Shown here piece by piece: positions 1 to 7,494 of a stretch of 64,000 nt of DNA. The stretch lies in NCBI RefSeq assembly GCF_003544895.1, contig NZ_CP032125.1:1068001-1132000 (forward strand), in the 5' to 3' direction. The position numbers and the translations under genes were made by a program. The number at the start of each line of letters is the position of its first letter. Within the stretch, counting starts at the first letter, position 1. This DNA comes from Profundibacter amoris (GTDB taxonomy: Bacteria > Pseudomonadota > Alphaproteobacteria > Rhodobacterales > Rhodobacteraceae). The notes under the pieces were generated by a model, which was not told the DNA's origin, made no database searches, and saw nothing but the letters and a program-made list of their open reading frames with translations.

Positions 1-258
1 CTGATTTCCGGCTCCTACATGGATTACGCCATGCCGCGCGCCGATGATGTGCCGTTCTATACGGTTGATCATTCCTGCCAGACCCCTTGCACCCACAACC
101 CGCTGGGCGTCAAGGGCTGTGGCGAGGCCGGTGCGATCGGCTCCCCCCCCGCAGTGGTCAATGCCGTGGTGGATGCGCTGCGACGGGCCGGACAGGACAT
201 CACCCATATCGACATGCCGCTGACGCCCTCGCGCGTTTGGCAGGCCATGCAATCCTGA
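1..258 (+). CDS. coxL: Aerobic carbon monoxide dehydrogenase-type large subunit, C-terminal fragment
   Basis: The reading frame is open from base 1 to a TGA at 256-258, so only the last 85 codons are present and the 5' part lies outside the window. The fragment carries the conserved C-terminal block of molybdenum hydroxylase large subunits ([20 protein letters not shown]), which lines the Mo-cofactor site in the CoxL/xanthine dehydrogenase family. A FAD-subunit gene follows after 15 bases. The order large subunit then FAD subunit fits the S-L-M arrangement usual for form II (CoxL-like) enzymes, but the active-site loop that separates true CO dehydrogenase from relatives is not visible, so the substrate is undetermined. 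Confidence 0.85.
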   Translation: MISGSYMDYAMPRADDVPFYTVDHSCQTPCTHNPLGVKGCGEAGAIGSPPAVVNAVVDALRRAGQDITHIDMPLTPSRVWQAMQS

Positions 259-273
259 AGGAGGAAACGAGAA

Positions 274-1056
274 ATGTATGCATTTGATGTAGAGACCCCT
301 TCGAGCGTTGCCGAGGCTGTCGCCGCGCTGAAGGACGAAGAGGCAACAGCGCTGGGCGGGGGGCAAACCCTGATCCCGACCCTGAAACAGCGCCTTGCCG
401 CGCCTGAAAAACTGGTCAGCCTGTCGGGCATTGCCGAAATGAAGGGCATTTCCCGCGAGGGCGGTGTGCTGACCATCGGCGGGGCCACAACCCACGTCGA
501 GGTGGCCGCGCAGGGGGATTTCCCCGCGCTGGCGGCATTGGCGGGCAATATCGGGGATCCGGCGGTGCGCAATCGCGGCACCATTGGCGGATCATTGGCC
601 AATAATGACCCGTCGGCCTGTTACCCTTCCGCGGTGCTGGGCACAGGCGCGACCATCGTCACCAATACGCGCGAAATCGCGGCGGATGACTATTTTCAGG
701 GGATGTTCACCACAGCCCTTGAGGAAGGCGAGATCATCACCGCGGTAAAGTTCCCCATCCCCGAGGCCGCGTCCTATCAGAAATTCGACCAACCCGCCTC
801 GCGCTTTGCGCTGGTCGGGGTGTTCGTAGCCAAAACCGCCGATGGTGTGCGGGTGGCCGTGACAGGGGCATCCGAAGAAGGGGTGTTCCGCTGGACCGAG
901 GCCGAAACGGCGCTGAACAAGGAGTTCCGCAGTGATGCGCTGATGGATCTGGACATCAACGCGATGAACATGATCGGCGATTTGCACGGCACCAAGGAAT
1001 ACCGCGCCCATCTGGTCAAGGTGATGACACGGCGCGCGATCAACGCGATCGGGTAA
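274..1056 (+). CDS. coxM: FAD-binding subunit of CO dehydrogenase / xanthine dehydrogenase family (medium subunit)
   Basis: The 260-residue protein has the two FAD motifs of the CoxM/CutM family: a glycine-rich loop near residue 28 ([15 protein letters not shown]) and the later block [20 protein letters not shown] near residue 98. The C-terminal half matches the CO dehydrogenase flavoprotein C-terminal domain. The length is a little short of the usual 270-290 residues but no domain is missing. The ATG at 274 is preceded by a strong ribosome-binding site (AAGGAGG, about 257-264) that starts at the stop codon of the large-subunit gene, so the two are co-transcribed. The protein passes electrons from the Fe-S subunit to the acceptor via FAD. 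It is the last gene of the operon, as palindromes follow at once. Confidence 0.9.
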   Translation: MYAFDVETPSSVAEAVAALKDEEATALGGGQTLIPTLKQRLAAPEKLVSLSGIAEMKGISREGGVLTIGGATTHVEVAAQGDFPALAALAGNIGDPAVRNRGTIGGSLANNDPSACYPSAVLGTGATIVTNTREIAADDYFQGMFTTALEEGEIITAVKFPIPEAASYQKFDQPASRFALVGVFVAKTADGVRVAVTGASEEGVFRWTEAETALNKEFRSDALMDLDINAMNMIGDLHGTKEYRAHLVKVMTRRAINAIG

Positions 1057-1062
1057 GGGAAC

Positions 1063-1091
1063 GGCTGCCCCGCACTTGATGCGGGGCAGCC
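1063..1091. terminator. Perfect 12-bp inverted repeat after coxM
   Basis: The arms GGCTGCCCCGCA and TGCGGGGCAGCC surround a 5-base loop, starting 6 bases after the coxM stop. There is no T-run, so it is either a weak or factor-dependent terminator or a copy of a short palindromic repeat. The core arms GCCCCGCA/TGCGGGGC occur again at 45478-45498. Confidence 0.6.
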
Positions 1092-1104
1092 ATGGCAATA
1101 AACG

Positions 1105-1134
1105 GCAAGGCCCCGGATCAGGTCCGGGGCTTGC
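1105..1134. terminator. Second inverted repeat after coxM
   Basis: The arms GCAAGGCCCCGGA and TCCGGGGCTTGC pair with one bulged G around a short loop (TCAGG type). It follows the hairpin at 1063-1091 by 13 bases and is followed by CATTTTTG, a short T-run. Together the two probably end transcription of the cox operon. Confidence 0.6.
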
Positions 1135-1207
1135 GCATTTTTGATAGGGTGCTCCATCAGACTGATAACAGATATTTGGCACAGTTTCCGGTCCCTAGCC
1201 GGCATGG

Positions 1208-1554
1208 GTGCAAATCTGGGTCGCTCTGATCCTTGTGCCGGTCAATATGGCGTCATTGCTGTTTCTAAACGAACCAAAAGGTATGCTGATTGCCGCATTG
1301 GCGGTTGGCGGCATGATGCCCAATATCGCGATTATGCTGGCGGAACGGGGCCTGTCGAAAATGATGGCCCTGCCGCATCTGCTGATCTGGATCCCGCTGT
1401 TGCTGATTCTCTGGCCACATCTGGGTGCGTAGCAGGTGGATATCAGAAATACCTGTGGCTGCTGTTGGCTGTGGACGGGCTGTCGCTGGCGTTTGACATT
1501 CCGGATGCGTGGAAGTGGTGGAAAGGGGATCGCGCCGTGGCCGGGGCGCAATGA
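1208..1554 (+). pseudogene. Small membrane protein gene interrupted by a frameshift
   Basis: A GTG at 1208 opens a hydrophobic frame with two or three predicted membrane helices that stops at TAG 1430-1432. The sequence then continues as membrane protein in the frame one base back (YQKYLWLLLAVDGLSLAFD onward) up to TGA 1552-1554. Joined, the two parts give a single protein of about 115 residues with evenly spaced helices, so one base appears to be missing near 1420-1437. No slippery heptamer is visible, which argues for a mutated gene or a sequence error rather than programmed frameshifting. The function is unknown. It is a single small gene between the cox operon and infC. Confidence 0.5.
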
Positions 1555-1557
1555 AAA

Positions 1558-1580
1558 AGCCCCCGCAAAATGCGAGGGCT
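1558..1580 (-). terminator. Rho-independent terminator of infC, possibly bidirectional
   Basis: The arms AGCCCCCGCA and TGCGAGGGCT (one mismatch, loop AAA) lie 25 bases downstream of the infC stop. On the minus strand the stem is followed by a TTTTT run; the plus strand has TTT after the stem, so it may also serve the small gene ending at 1554. Confidence 0.8.
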
Positions 1581-1604
1581 TTCCCATAAACTGTAAAGCG
1601 ATGC

Positions 1605-2150
1605 TTACTTTGGAAGTTGCCCGATCATCATGATCATCTGGCGACCTTCCATTCTGGGCATGCTTTCGACCTTGCCGTGGTCTTTGACATCCTCGGCCAC
1701 CCGTTCCAGCAATTCGCGGCCCAGATTAAGGTGCGCCATTTCGCGGCCACGGAACCGCAGGCTGATCTTTACCTTGTCGCCGTTTTCCAGAAACTTGAAC
1801 ACATTGCGCATTTTCACATCGTAATCATGCGTGTCGGTGTTCGGGCGGAATTTCACTTCCTTGACCTCGATGGTCTTTTGTTTCTTGCGTGCCTCGGATT
1901 CACGTTTCTGCTGTTCGTATTTGAACTTGCCGAAATCCATGATTTTGCACACAGGCGGATTGGCGTTTGGTGAAATCTCCACCAGATCCAGTCCGGCCTC
2001 GTCTGCCATGTCCATGGCGCGCGCAGGGGTAACAACCCCGACGTTTTCACCGTCGGCACCAATAAGCCGGATTTCCTTGGATGTGATGCGTTCATTCACG
2101 CGGGGGCCAGTGTCGCGCTGTGGCGGGGCATTGTGTGGTCTGCGGGCTAT
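1605..2150 (-). CDS. infC: Translation initiation factor IF-3, probable AUA start codon
   Basis: IF-3 binds the 30S subunit and checks start-codon pairing. The product contains the whole family pattern: N-domain ([18 protein letters not shown]), linker rich in Lys/Glu ([14 protein letters not shown]) and C-domain ([17 protein letters not shown]). The first ATG/GTG start (GTG at 2099) would cut off a segment reading [17 protein letters not shown], typical of alphaproteobacterial IF-3. That segment begins at an ATA codon (2150-2148) with AAGGA eight bases before it. Non-AUG starts are a known autoregulatory trait of infC (AUU in Escherichia coli), so AUA is preferred here; the protein is then 181 residues. 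Confidence 0.93.
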   Translation of the reverse strand: MARRPHNAPPQRDTGPRVNERITSKEIRLIGADGENVGVVTPARAMDMADEAGLDLVEISPNANPPVCKIMDFGKFKYEQQKRESEARKKQKTIEVKEVKFRPNTDTHDYDVKMRNVFKFLENGDKVKISLRFRGREMAHLNLGRELLERVAEDVKDHGKVESMPRMEGRQMIMMIGQLPK

Positions 2151-2349
2151 GACTTTGATCCTTTGATTGTGAAGCCTTGTCTTATGCGGAAAATAGACGG
2201 GCGCGCGCGCGCTTACAAGGTGTTATTCGCCCTGAAATGAGCAATAATGTGCTATATTCCCCCTTGCTTGCTTTTCACATGGCTGTGCATCTGTCATAGC
2301 ACCCACATGTCCGGATGCTTTTACCGGAAAGTTAACTAGGGGTTTTAAG

Positions 2350-3126
2350 ATGAACAAATCATTACTGATCGGGGCCGCTTTGATTGCTGCCGGGGCTGGT
2401 ATCTATTTTTATTCGCAAGGAAATAACAGCACCAGCGAGGTGATGGAGCAGGCCGCAGATACGGCCACGAAAGCTGCTGACGATGCTGCCGCGTCGGCCA
2501 AAACCGCCGAAGAAGCCGCCGCCAAGGCAGCGGAAGAAGCGGCTGCGAAGGTAGCTGAAGAAGCTGCCGCTGCCGAAGAAGCCGCCAAAGCCGCCGCTGC
2601 CGAGACCGAAGCTGCTGCCGCCAAAGCTGCTGAAGAAGCCGAAGCCAAAGCCGCTGAAGAAGCCGCTGCCGCCGAAGAAGCCGCCAAAGCCGCCGCCGCC
2701 GAGGCCGAAGCTGCTGCCGCCAAAGCTGCTGAAGAAGCCGCTGCCAAAGCCGCCGAAGAGGCCGCCGCCGCCGCTGCCGAAGGAACCGAAGCTGCGACCG
2801 ACGCCGCAAGCAGCACTGAAAACGCAATCACCAACGCCCTTTCCGGTGCTGTTGATGCCGCGTCAGAACCCGCCGCCGAAGGCGCAAGCAATATGGCAAC
2901 AGATTCGGCATCATCAGATATGTCCGAAGATCCGGCACCAACCGAGCAGGAAACATTGCTGACAGCCGATGGTTTTGATGCTGCCAAGGTTGGGGAAATG
3001 ATTGACGATTCCGATCTGGACCCAATGAAAAAGACATTGCTGAAAGCCGCTATCGACAAGGCTGGCGAAAATCCTGAAATGGTTAAAGCCGTGATTGAAC
3101 AGGTGAAAACTGCCTTGGGCATGTAA
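2350..3126 (+). CDS. Membrane-anchored alanine/glutamate-rich protein, unknown function (paralog 1)
   Basis: The 258-residue product starts with one transmembrane helix (residues 4-22, ending AGIYFYS), then about 120 residues made almost only of Ala, Glu and Lys, which should form one long charged helix. A Ser/Ala/Thr-rich spacer follows and then a compact C-terminal domain of about 55 residues (from LTADGFDAAKVGEMIDDSDL to KTALGM). The same N-terminal anchor and C-terminal domain occur in the next gene, so they are tandem paralogs differing mainly in stalk length. The helix lies in the inner membrane; which side the tail faces is not determined. I do not recognise a named family. A hairpin terminator follows. 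Confidence 0.75.
   Translation: MNKSLLIGAALIAAGAGIYFYSQGNNSTSEVMEQAADTATKAADDAAASAKTAEEAAAKAAEEAAAKVAEEAAAAEEAAKAAAAETEAAAAKAAEEAEAKAAEEAAAAEEAAKAAAAEAEAAAAKAAEEAAAKAAEEAAAAAAEGTEAATDAASSTENAITNALSGAVDAASEPAAEGASNMATDSASSDMSEDPAPTEQETLLTADGFDAAKVGEMIDDSDLDPMKKTLLKAAIDKAGENPEMVKAVIEQVKTALGM
2572..2769 (+). repeat. Two near-identical 99-bp tandem repeats inside the alanine-rich gene
   Basis: The unit at 2572-2670 is repeated at 2671-2769 with a few substitutions. Each codes for 33 residues of the pattern AEEAAKAAAAE...AKAAEEAEAK. Partial, more diverged units lie upstream (about 2515-2571). The long stalk therefore seems to have grown by in-frame duplication. Confidence 0.8.
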
Positions 3127-3153
3127 CCTTTTTCAAATCCGAAAGATTAAGCG

Positions 3154-3188
3154 CCGCGCGAAAAAGTTCCTTTTCGCGCGGTGTTTTT
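3154..3188 (+). terminator. Rho-independent terminator after paralog 1
   Basis: The arms CCGCGCGAAAA (3154-3164) and TTTTCGCGCGG (3171-3181) pair perfectly around a 6-base loop and are followed by TGTTTTT. It separates the two paralogous genes, so the second likely has its own promoter. Confidence 0.85.
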
Positions 3189-3292
3189 GTGTCTGGCAGG
3201 TGAAATGGGCCATTCCCCGCCGATACTGGGCGATAACGCGCCGCTTATCGTTACCGGGGTATTTTCTCTGGTTTGGGCAAATCTTGCGGGCC

Positions 3293-3311
3293 AGTATTTG
3301 TTACAAATACT
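3293..3311. promoter_or_regulatory. Perfect 19-bp palindrome upstream of paralog 2
   Basis: AGTATTTGT and ACAAATACT flank one central T. The site ends 8 bases before the AGGAGG ribosome-binding site of the gene at 3333. It is AT-rich in a GC-rich genome and is placed like a repressor operator or a leader hairpin. No matching site was seen in front of paralog 1. Confidence 0.5.
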
Positions 3312-3332
3312 TGATAAACAGGAGGCTGAATT

Positions 3333-3737
3333 ATGAATAGAACATTGATACTTGCCATTCTGGTCGCGATTATAGGCGCTGGATTGTATTTTTACAGCAA
3401 TAACAGCAGTGTTACGGACGCTGCCGGCGACATGAAGGATTCTGTATCGCAGGCGGCCGGGGATGCAGCCGATACCGCAACTGATGCTGTAGAGCAGGCA
3501 ACAGGCGCTGCCACGGATGCGGTTTCCGGCGCGGCAGATACGGCTGCCGAAGCTATGGACGGCACACTGTTTTCACCCGAAGGATATGATGCGGTGAAAG
3601 TGGCTGACTTGATTGATGCCTCGCCTTTGGACGAGGCGCGTAAAAGCAGCCTGAAAACAGCCTTGATGGCCGCCGGAGATGATCCGGCGTTGCTGTCGGA
3701 TATTCTGGGGCAGGTGAAAGAAGCCTTGGGGATGTAA
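3333..3737 (+). CDS. Membrane-anchored alanine-rich protein, unknown function (paralog 2)
   Basis: This 134-residue protein repeats the plan of the upstream gene: an N-terminal membrane helix ending AGLYFYS, a short Ala/Asp/Thr spacer (AAGDAADTATDAVEQATGAA) and the same C-terminal domain (SPEGYDAVKVADLIDASPLD ... VKEALGM). In the shared domain the pattern DAxKVxxxIDxSxLD and the closing VKxALGM are kept in both. The spacer is less charged and about four times shorter than in paralog 1. A good AGGAGG site precedes the ATG. The function is unknown; the shared C-terminal domain is probably the working part and the spacer sets its distance from the membrane. Confidence 0.75.
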   Translation: MNRTLILAILVAIIGAGLYFYSNNSSVTDAAGDMKDSVSQAAGDAADTATDAVEQATGAATDAVSGAADTAAEAMDGTLFSPEGYDAVKVADLIDASPLDEARKSSLKTALMAAGDDPALLSDILGQVKEALGM

Positions 3738-3743
3738 ACAGAT

Positions 3744-3776
3744 ACGCGCCGCCTATTCAGCAATAACGCGGCGCGT
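3744..3776. terminator. Inverted repeat between convergent genes
   Basis: The arms ACGCGCCGC (3744-3752) and GCGGCGCGT (3768-3776) are perfect. The site sits between the stop of paralog 2 (3737) and the stop of fpr (3783, opposite strand) and probably terminates both. Confidence 0.6.
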
Positions 3777-3782
3777 GTTCAC

Positions 3783-4577
3783 CTAGTCGACAAACGCCTT
3801 TTCCACCACATATTCGGCGGGCTGAGAATTGGCGCCTTCGGTCAGGCCGAACCCTTCCAGAATTTCCTTCAGATCGGTGTTCAAGCCGATCGAGCCACAA
3901 ACCATCGCACGGTCGTTTTCCTTGCAGATTTGCGGCACGCCCAGATCGTTGAAAATTTTCCCGTTCAACAGGTTGGTGGTGATCCGGCCCATATTCGGGC
4001 TTTCTTCGCGGGTGGTGGTCGGATAATAGCGCAGCTTGTTGCCAATGAATTCCCCGATCAGCGGGTCATCCGGCAGGCTTTCGATCAACTGGCGGCCATA
4101 TTCAAGATCGGCAACCTCGCGGCAGGTGTGGCACATGATCACTTCGTCGTAGTTTTCATAGGTTTCCGGTTCGCGCATCAGCGACGCAAAAGGCGCGATG
4201 CCGGTGCCGGTGGCAAAGAACCACAACCGTTTGCCCGGCAGTAGCGCGTCATGCACCAGTGTGCCAACCGGTTTGGGGCGCAGGATAATTTCATCACCAA
4301 CCTTGATATGCTGCAATTTGCTGGTCAGCGGGCCATCCTGCACTTTGATCGAGTAGAACTCCAGCTCTTCGTCCCAGGCCGGCGAGGCGATGGAATAGGC
4401 GCGCAGCAGGGGTTTGCCGTTGTCGCCCAGCAGGCCGATCATCACAAATTCGCCCGAGCGGAACCGCAGGCTGCGCGGACGGGTGACGCGGAAGGAAAAC
4501 AGCCGGTCGGTCCAGTGTTTGACTTGGGTCACGGTCTGCGCATCGGGCAGCGTCGGTTTCTTTGCGGTGTCGGCCAT
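3783..4577 (-). CDS. fpr: Ferredoxin--NADP+ reductase
   Basis: The 264-residue flavoprotein exchanges electrons between NADPH and ferredoxin or flavodoxin. The FAD-binding block RAYSIASP lies near residue 60, the NADP-binding block GTGIAPFASL near 124, and the C-terminal block CGS...EGANSQPAEYVVEKAFVD is typical of bacterial class I Fpr, including the extended tail after the aromatic residue. It is downstream of sulfite reductase, APS reductase and DUF934 on the same strand, after a 133-base gap. That position suggests it helps supply reduced ferredoxin to the sulfite reductase, though it may also serve oxidative stress defence as elsewhere. Confidence 0.93.
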   Translation of the reverse strand: MADTAKKPTLPDAQTVTQVKHWTDRLFSFRVTRPRSLRFRSGEFVMIGLLGDNGKPLLRAYSIASPAWDEELEFYSIKVQDGPLTSKLQHIKVGDEIILRPKPVGTLVHDALLPGKRLWFFATGTGIAPFASLMREPETYENYDEVIMCHTCREVADLEYGRQLIESLPDDPLIGEFIGNKLRYYPTTTREESPNMGRITTNLLNGKIFNDLGVPQICKENDRAMVCGSIGLNTDLKEILEGFGLTEGANSQPAEYVVEKAFVD

Positions 4578-4710
4578 TGTGGTAATCTTCCCTAACTACA
4601 TCAAAGCCGCGCACGGGGCGGCGGCTTGTTGATACTCCTATAATCAGTTGTCGCAGTATGGTCCAGATGTTCGGGCGCGACGCAATGTCATAGGAGGGGT
4701 GCGGACGGGT

Positions 4711-5094
4711 TCAGCACCGCAATCGGGTTTGATAATCGTGCTGTTGCCAGTGGCTGCGGGCAAGCCATCGTTCCTGTGGATAGGCATTGGCCTGTTTATC
4801 GGTCAGTTCCACCTCGTCAAATCCGACACGGCGCAGCATTGTGTATTGATCGGGCAATATGTCACCCACCGCCCGAAGGCGGCCAGTATATCCGGCATCC
4901 CGCAACCTGCGGGCCAATCCCAACCCGCGCCCGTCGGTGAAGTCGGGAAATGTGATACGGATTGCTTTGATCCGGTTCAATATGGCAGTCAGGTCAGCCA
5001 GCGCATGGTCTATGGATATATCCAGCGTTTGCGGCCTGTTTTGGCCTTCCCAGTCATCAACCGTAAATCCTGTGTCCGTTACAATGATCGTCAT
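4711..5094 (-). CDS. DUF934 protein of assimilatory sulfite reduction
   Basis: This is a 127-residue DUF934-type protein, recognised by the block FPDFTDGRGLGLARRLRDAG and the following LRAVGDILPDQ...RVGFDE. Members are almost always found beside sulfite reductase genes and are thought to be an accessory protein of that pathway; the biochemical role is not established. Its ATG overlaps the cysH stop by four bases (ATGA), which implies translational coupling in the cysI-cysH-DUF934 operon. Confidence 0.9.
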   Translation of the reverse strand: MTIIVTDTGFTVDDWEGQNRPQTLDISIDHALADLTAILNRIKAIRITFPDFTDGRGLGLARRLRDAGYTGRLRAVGDILPDQYTMLRRVGFDEVELTDKQANAYPQERWLARSHWQQHDYQTRLRC

Positions 5095-5834
5095 GATGTC
5101 GCCTCTGGCCGGTTAGGGCGCAACGCTTTGCCATTCACGAAATGGATGCCGCATTCCTGTTTATCATTTCCCCGCCAGCGGCCCGCACGCGCGGGTTCAC
5201 CAGCCGTGGTTCGGGATGTGCAGGGGGCACATCCGATCGAGGTATACCCCCGCCGCAATAGCGGATGCCATGGAAGCTCCATCCGGTCCATATAGGCGTT
5301 CAGTTCATTTGCGCCCCAGTGGATCAGCGGATTCACCGTGATCCGGCCTTCGCCATCAATACCAAAATATTCCAGACCGGTGCGAAAGCCGTTGTGATGA
5401 CGTTTTCGTCCCGTGGTCCATGTGTCAAAACCGGCCAGTGCCTGTTGCAACGGGCGGGTTTTGCGCAAGTCACAGCAGTGGTCCGGTGCTGTATCGTGAA
5501 GGCGGTTGTCGGGGTCGGATTGTTGCAGGTCTTTCACCGTCGCGCGAATGGTCCGCACGTTCGTCAATCCCAGCCGCTTTGTCACCTCAAGCTGATATGC
5601 CAGCGTTTGGGCAAACAGCATCTGCGTATCAATGAACAGCACCGGCGTATGCGTATTGATCCGCGACAACAAATGCAGCAACACAACGGATTCAGCCCCG
5701 AAAGACGAGACAAGCGCAACCCGTCCGGTTTTTCCCGACCCAAGCGTGTGCTCCAGCACCTCTAGCGCGTTCAGATGCTGGAACATCCGGTTCCAGCGCG
5801 CAACCATGTGTTCATTTTGTAGGCTATGCTGCAT
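5091..5834 (-). CDS. cysH: Adenylyl-sulfate (APS) reductase, 4Fe-4S type
   Basis: The protein reduces activated sulfate to sulfite using thioredoxin. The 5'-most frame opens at 5945, but the ATG at 5834 has an AGGAGG site and overlaps the upstream gene by only 11 bases, giving 247 residues. The PP-loop motif region is ALVSSFGAESVVLLHL. Besides the catalytic ECGIH near the C-terminus there is a CC pair (DHCCDLRK) and a CxxC (IGCAPCT). Those four cysteines hold the 4Fe-4S cluster that marks APS reductases and are absent from PAPS reductases such as that of Escherichia coli. The substrate is therefore predicted to be APS, making APS kinase unnecessary for assimilation. Confidence 0.92.
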   Translation of the reverse strand: MQHSLQNEHMVARWNRMFQHLNALEVLEHTLGSGKTGRVALVSSFGAESVVLLHLLSRINTHTPVLFIDTQMLFAQTLAYQLEVTKRLGLTNVRTIRATVKDLQQSDPDNRLHDTAPDHCCDLRKTRPLQQALAGFDTWTTGRKRHHNGFRTGLEYFGIDGEGRITVNPLIHWGANELNAYMDRMELPWHPLLRRGYTSIGCAPCTSRTTAGEPARAGRWRGNDKQECGIHFVNGKALRPNRPEATS

Positions 5835-7494
5835 TTTTTGCACCCTCCTGCGGATATAGGATTGCTTTGAAAGGGGCGATGCCGACGCGCCGGTAGCACT
5901 GAATGAAGCTTTCATCCGCTGTGTTGCGCAGGTCCAGATAGCCAAGGATCAGCCGCTCGATCGCCGGAACAATCTTGTCGGCCGAAAATCCGGGGCCAAT
6001 GCGCGTGCCAATTCTTGTGTCGGCGGTTGCATCACCACCCAGCGTGATCTGGTAGTTTTCCACACCAGCCCGTTCCAGCCCCAGAATACCGATATGGCCC
6101 AGATGGTGATGGCCACAGGCATTGATGCAGCCCGAAATCTTGATCTTTAGCGGGCCGACATCATGTTCGATTTTCAAATCCCGTATCCGGTTGGAAATCT
6201 GCCGGGCAACCGGAATGGAATGGGCCGTGGCCAAGGCGCAGAAATCCATCCCCGGACAGGCGATGATGTCCGAGGTCAGACCGATGTTTGCGGTGGCCAA
6301 TCCTTCTGAAACAAGGGCTGCGTGAAGGTGTGGCAGGTGGTTTTTCTGCACATGCGGCAGGATGATGTTCTGCTCGTGCGAGATGCGGATTTCATCATAG
6401 GAATACCGCTGGGCCAGATCGGCAATCAGGCGCATCTGGTCGGCGGTGGCATCGCCAGGCGTGCCGCCATGCGGCTTTAGCGATATGGTGACAATCGCAT
6501 GGTCCGCCTGTTTGTGCGGATGCAGGTTTGTGTCACACCACGCGCGGAAGACCGGATCAACGCTGCGGTTCAGGACAAAATGTTCTGTGTTGGAGTGTTT
6601 GAAATCCGGCGGGGCGAAATGGGCCTGAATGTCGGTCAGGATTTGCGGGACCAGAGGGGGGTAATCTGGCCGGATTTGTGCAAACTTCTGTTCGACCAGC
6701 GTGCGGATTTTGTCAATCCCGTGCTCGTGGACCGTGATCTTGATGCGGGCCTTATACTTGTTGTCACGCCGCCCCAGCAGATTGTAGGTGGCAACGACGG
6801 CCTCAAGATACGGCAGCAGATCGGCTTTGGGCAGGAAAGGTTTCAGCCGTTTGCCAATCATCGGCGTACGTCCCAGACCGCCGCCTATGATCACTTCGAA
6901 CCCGCGCTCGCCTGTGGAATTCTGCACAATCCGCAACCCGATGTCATGGGCGCGGATCACGGCGCGGTCGGCCACGCTTCCGGTGACCGCGATTTTGAAT
7001 TTGCGCGGCAGGAACTGGAATTCGGGATGATCCGTGGACCATTGGCGCAGCAATTCAGCGATCGGACGGGGGTCCTCGATCTCGTCGGCGGCGGCACCGG
7101 CGAAATGGTCGGCGGTGACATTGCGAATGGTATTGCCCGAGGTCTGCACCGAATGCATCCCCACCGTTTCCAGCGCATCCAGCATATCCGGCACATCGCT
7201 TAGCTCTGGCCAGTTGAACTGGATATTCTGCCGCGTGGTGAAATGGCCAAAACCGCGATCCCATTTTTCGGAAATATGCGCCAGCATGCGCATTTGCCGG
7301 CTGTTCAGCGTGCCATAGGGGATGGCCACGCGCAGCATATAGGCGTGCAACTGGTAATATAGCCCGTTTAACAGGCGCAGGGGCTTGAAGGCCTCTTCGC
7401 TTAATTCACCGTTCAGGCGACGGTCAATCTGCGCGCGGAACTGGGCGTTGCGGGCCTTTAGAAAGGCCGTGTCAAAGGGGCTGTATTCATACAT
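5824..7494 (-). CDS. cysI: Ferredoxin-type sulfite reductase (nitrite/sulfite reductase hemoprotein)
   Basis: The 556-residue protein is a siroheme/4Fe-4S enzyme that reduces sulfite to sulfide with six electrons. The two ferredoxin-like halves each have a siroheme-contacting segment (FTTRQNIQFNWPEL near residue 86). The cluster ligands are CPGMDFC near residue 412 and GCINACGHHH near 451. It is first in the minus-strand operon with cysH and DUF934. The family is annotated as nitrite/sulfite reductase; the cysH neighbour settles it as sulfite. In many relatives a siroheme synthase (cysG) and a DUF2849 gene stand just upstream; neither is here, the 270 bases up to the P450 gene holding nothing recognisable. 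Confidence 0.93.
   Translation of the reverse strand: MYEYSPFDTAFLKARNAQFRAQIDRRLNGELSEEAFKPLRLLNGLYYQLHAYMLRVAIPYGTLNSRQMRMLAHISEKWDRGFGHFTTRQNIQFNWPELSDVPDMLDALETVGMHSVQTSGNTIRNVTADHFAGAAADEIEDPRPIAELLRQWSTDHPEFQFLPRKFKIAVTGSVADRAVIRAHDIGLRIVQNSTGERGFEVIIGGGLGRTPMIGKRLKPFLPKADLLPYLEAVVATYNLLGRRDNKYKARIKITVHEHGIDKIRTLVEQKFAQIRPDYPPLVPQILTDIQAHFAPPDFKHSNTEHFVLNRSVDPVFRAWCDTNLHPHKQADHAIVTISLKPHGGTPGDATADQMRLIADLAQRYSYDEIRISHEQNIILPHVQKNHLPHLHAALVSEGLATANIGLTSDIIACPGMDFCALATAHSIPVARQISNRIRDLKIEHDVGPLKIKISGCINACGHHHLGHIGILGLERAGVENYQITLGGDATADTRIGTRIGPGFSADKIVPAIERLILGYLDLRNTADESFIQCYRRVGIAPFKAILYPQEGAKNAA

Noticed and set aside
1208-1554. Programmed ribosomal frameshift in the split membrane gene
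   Set aside because: No slippery heptamer or downstream structure was evident near 1420-1437; mutation or sequence error is simpler.
2409-3122. Minus-strand Ala/Ser-rich open frame opposite the alanine-rich gene
   Set aside because: Any frame opposite Ala/Glu repeats stays open; the plus frame has the membrane helix, the paralog match and a terminator.
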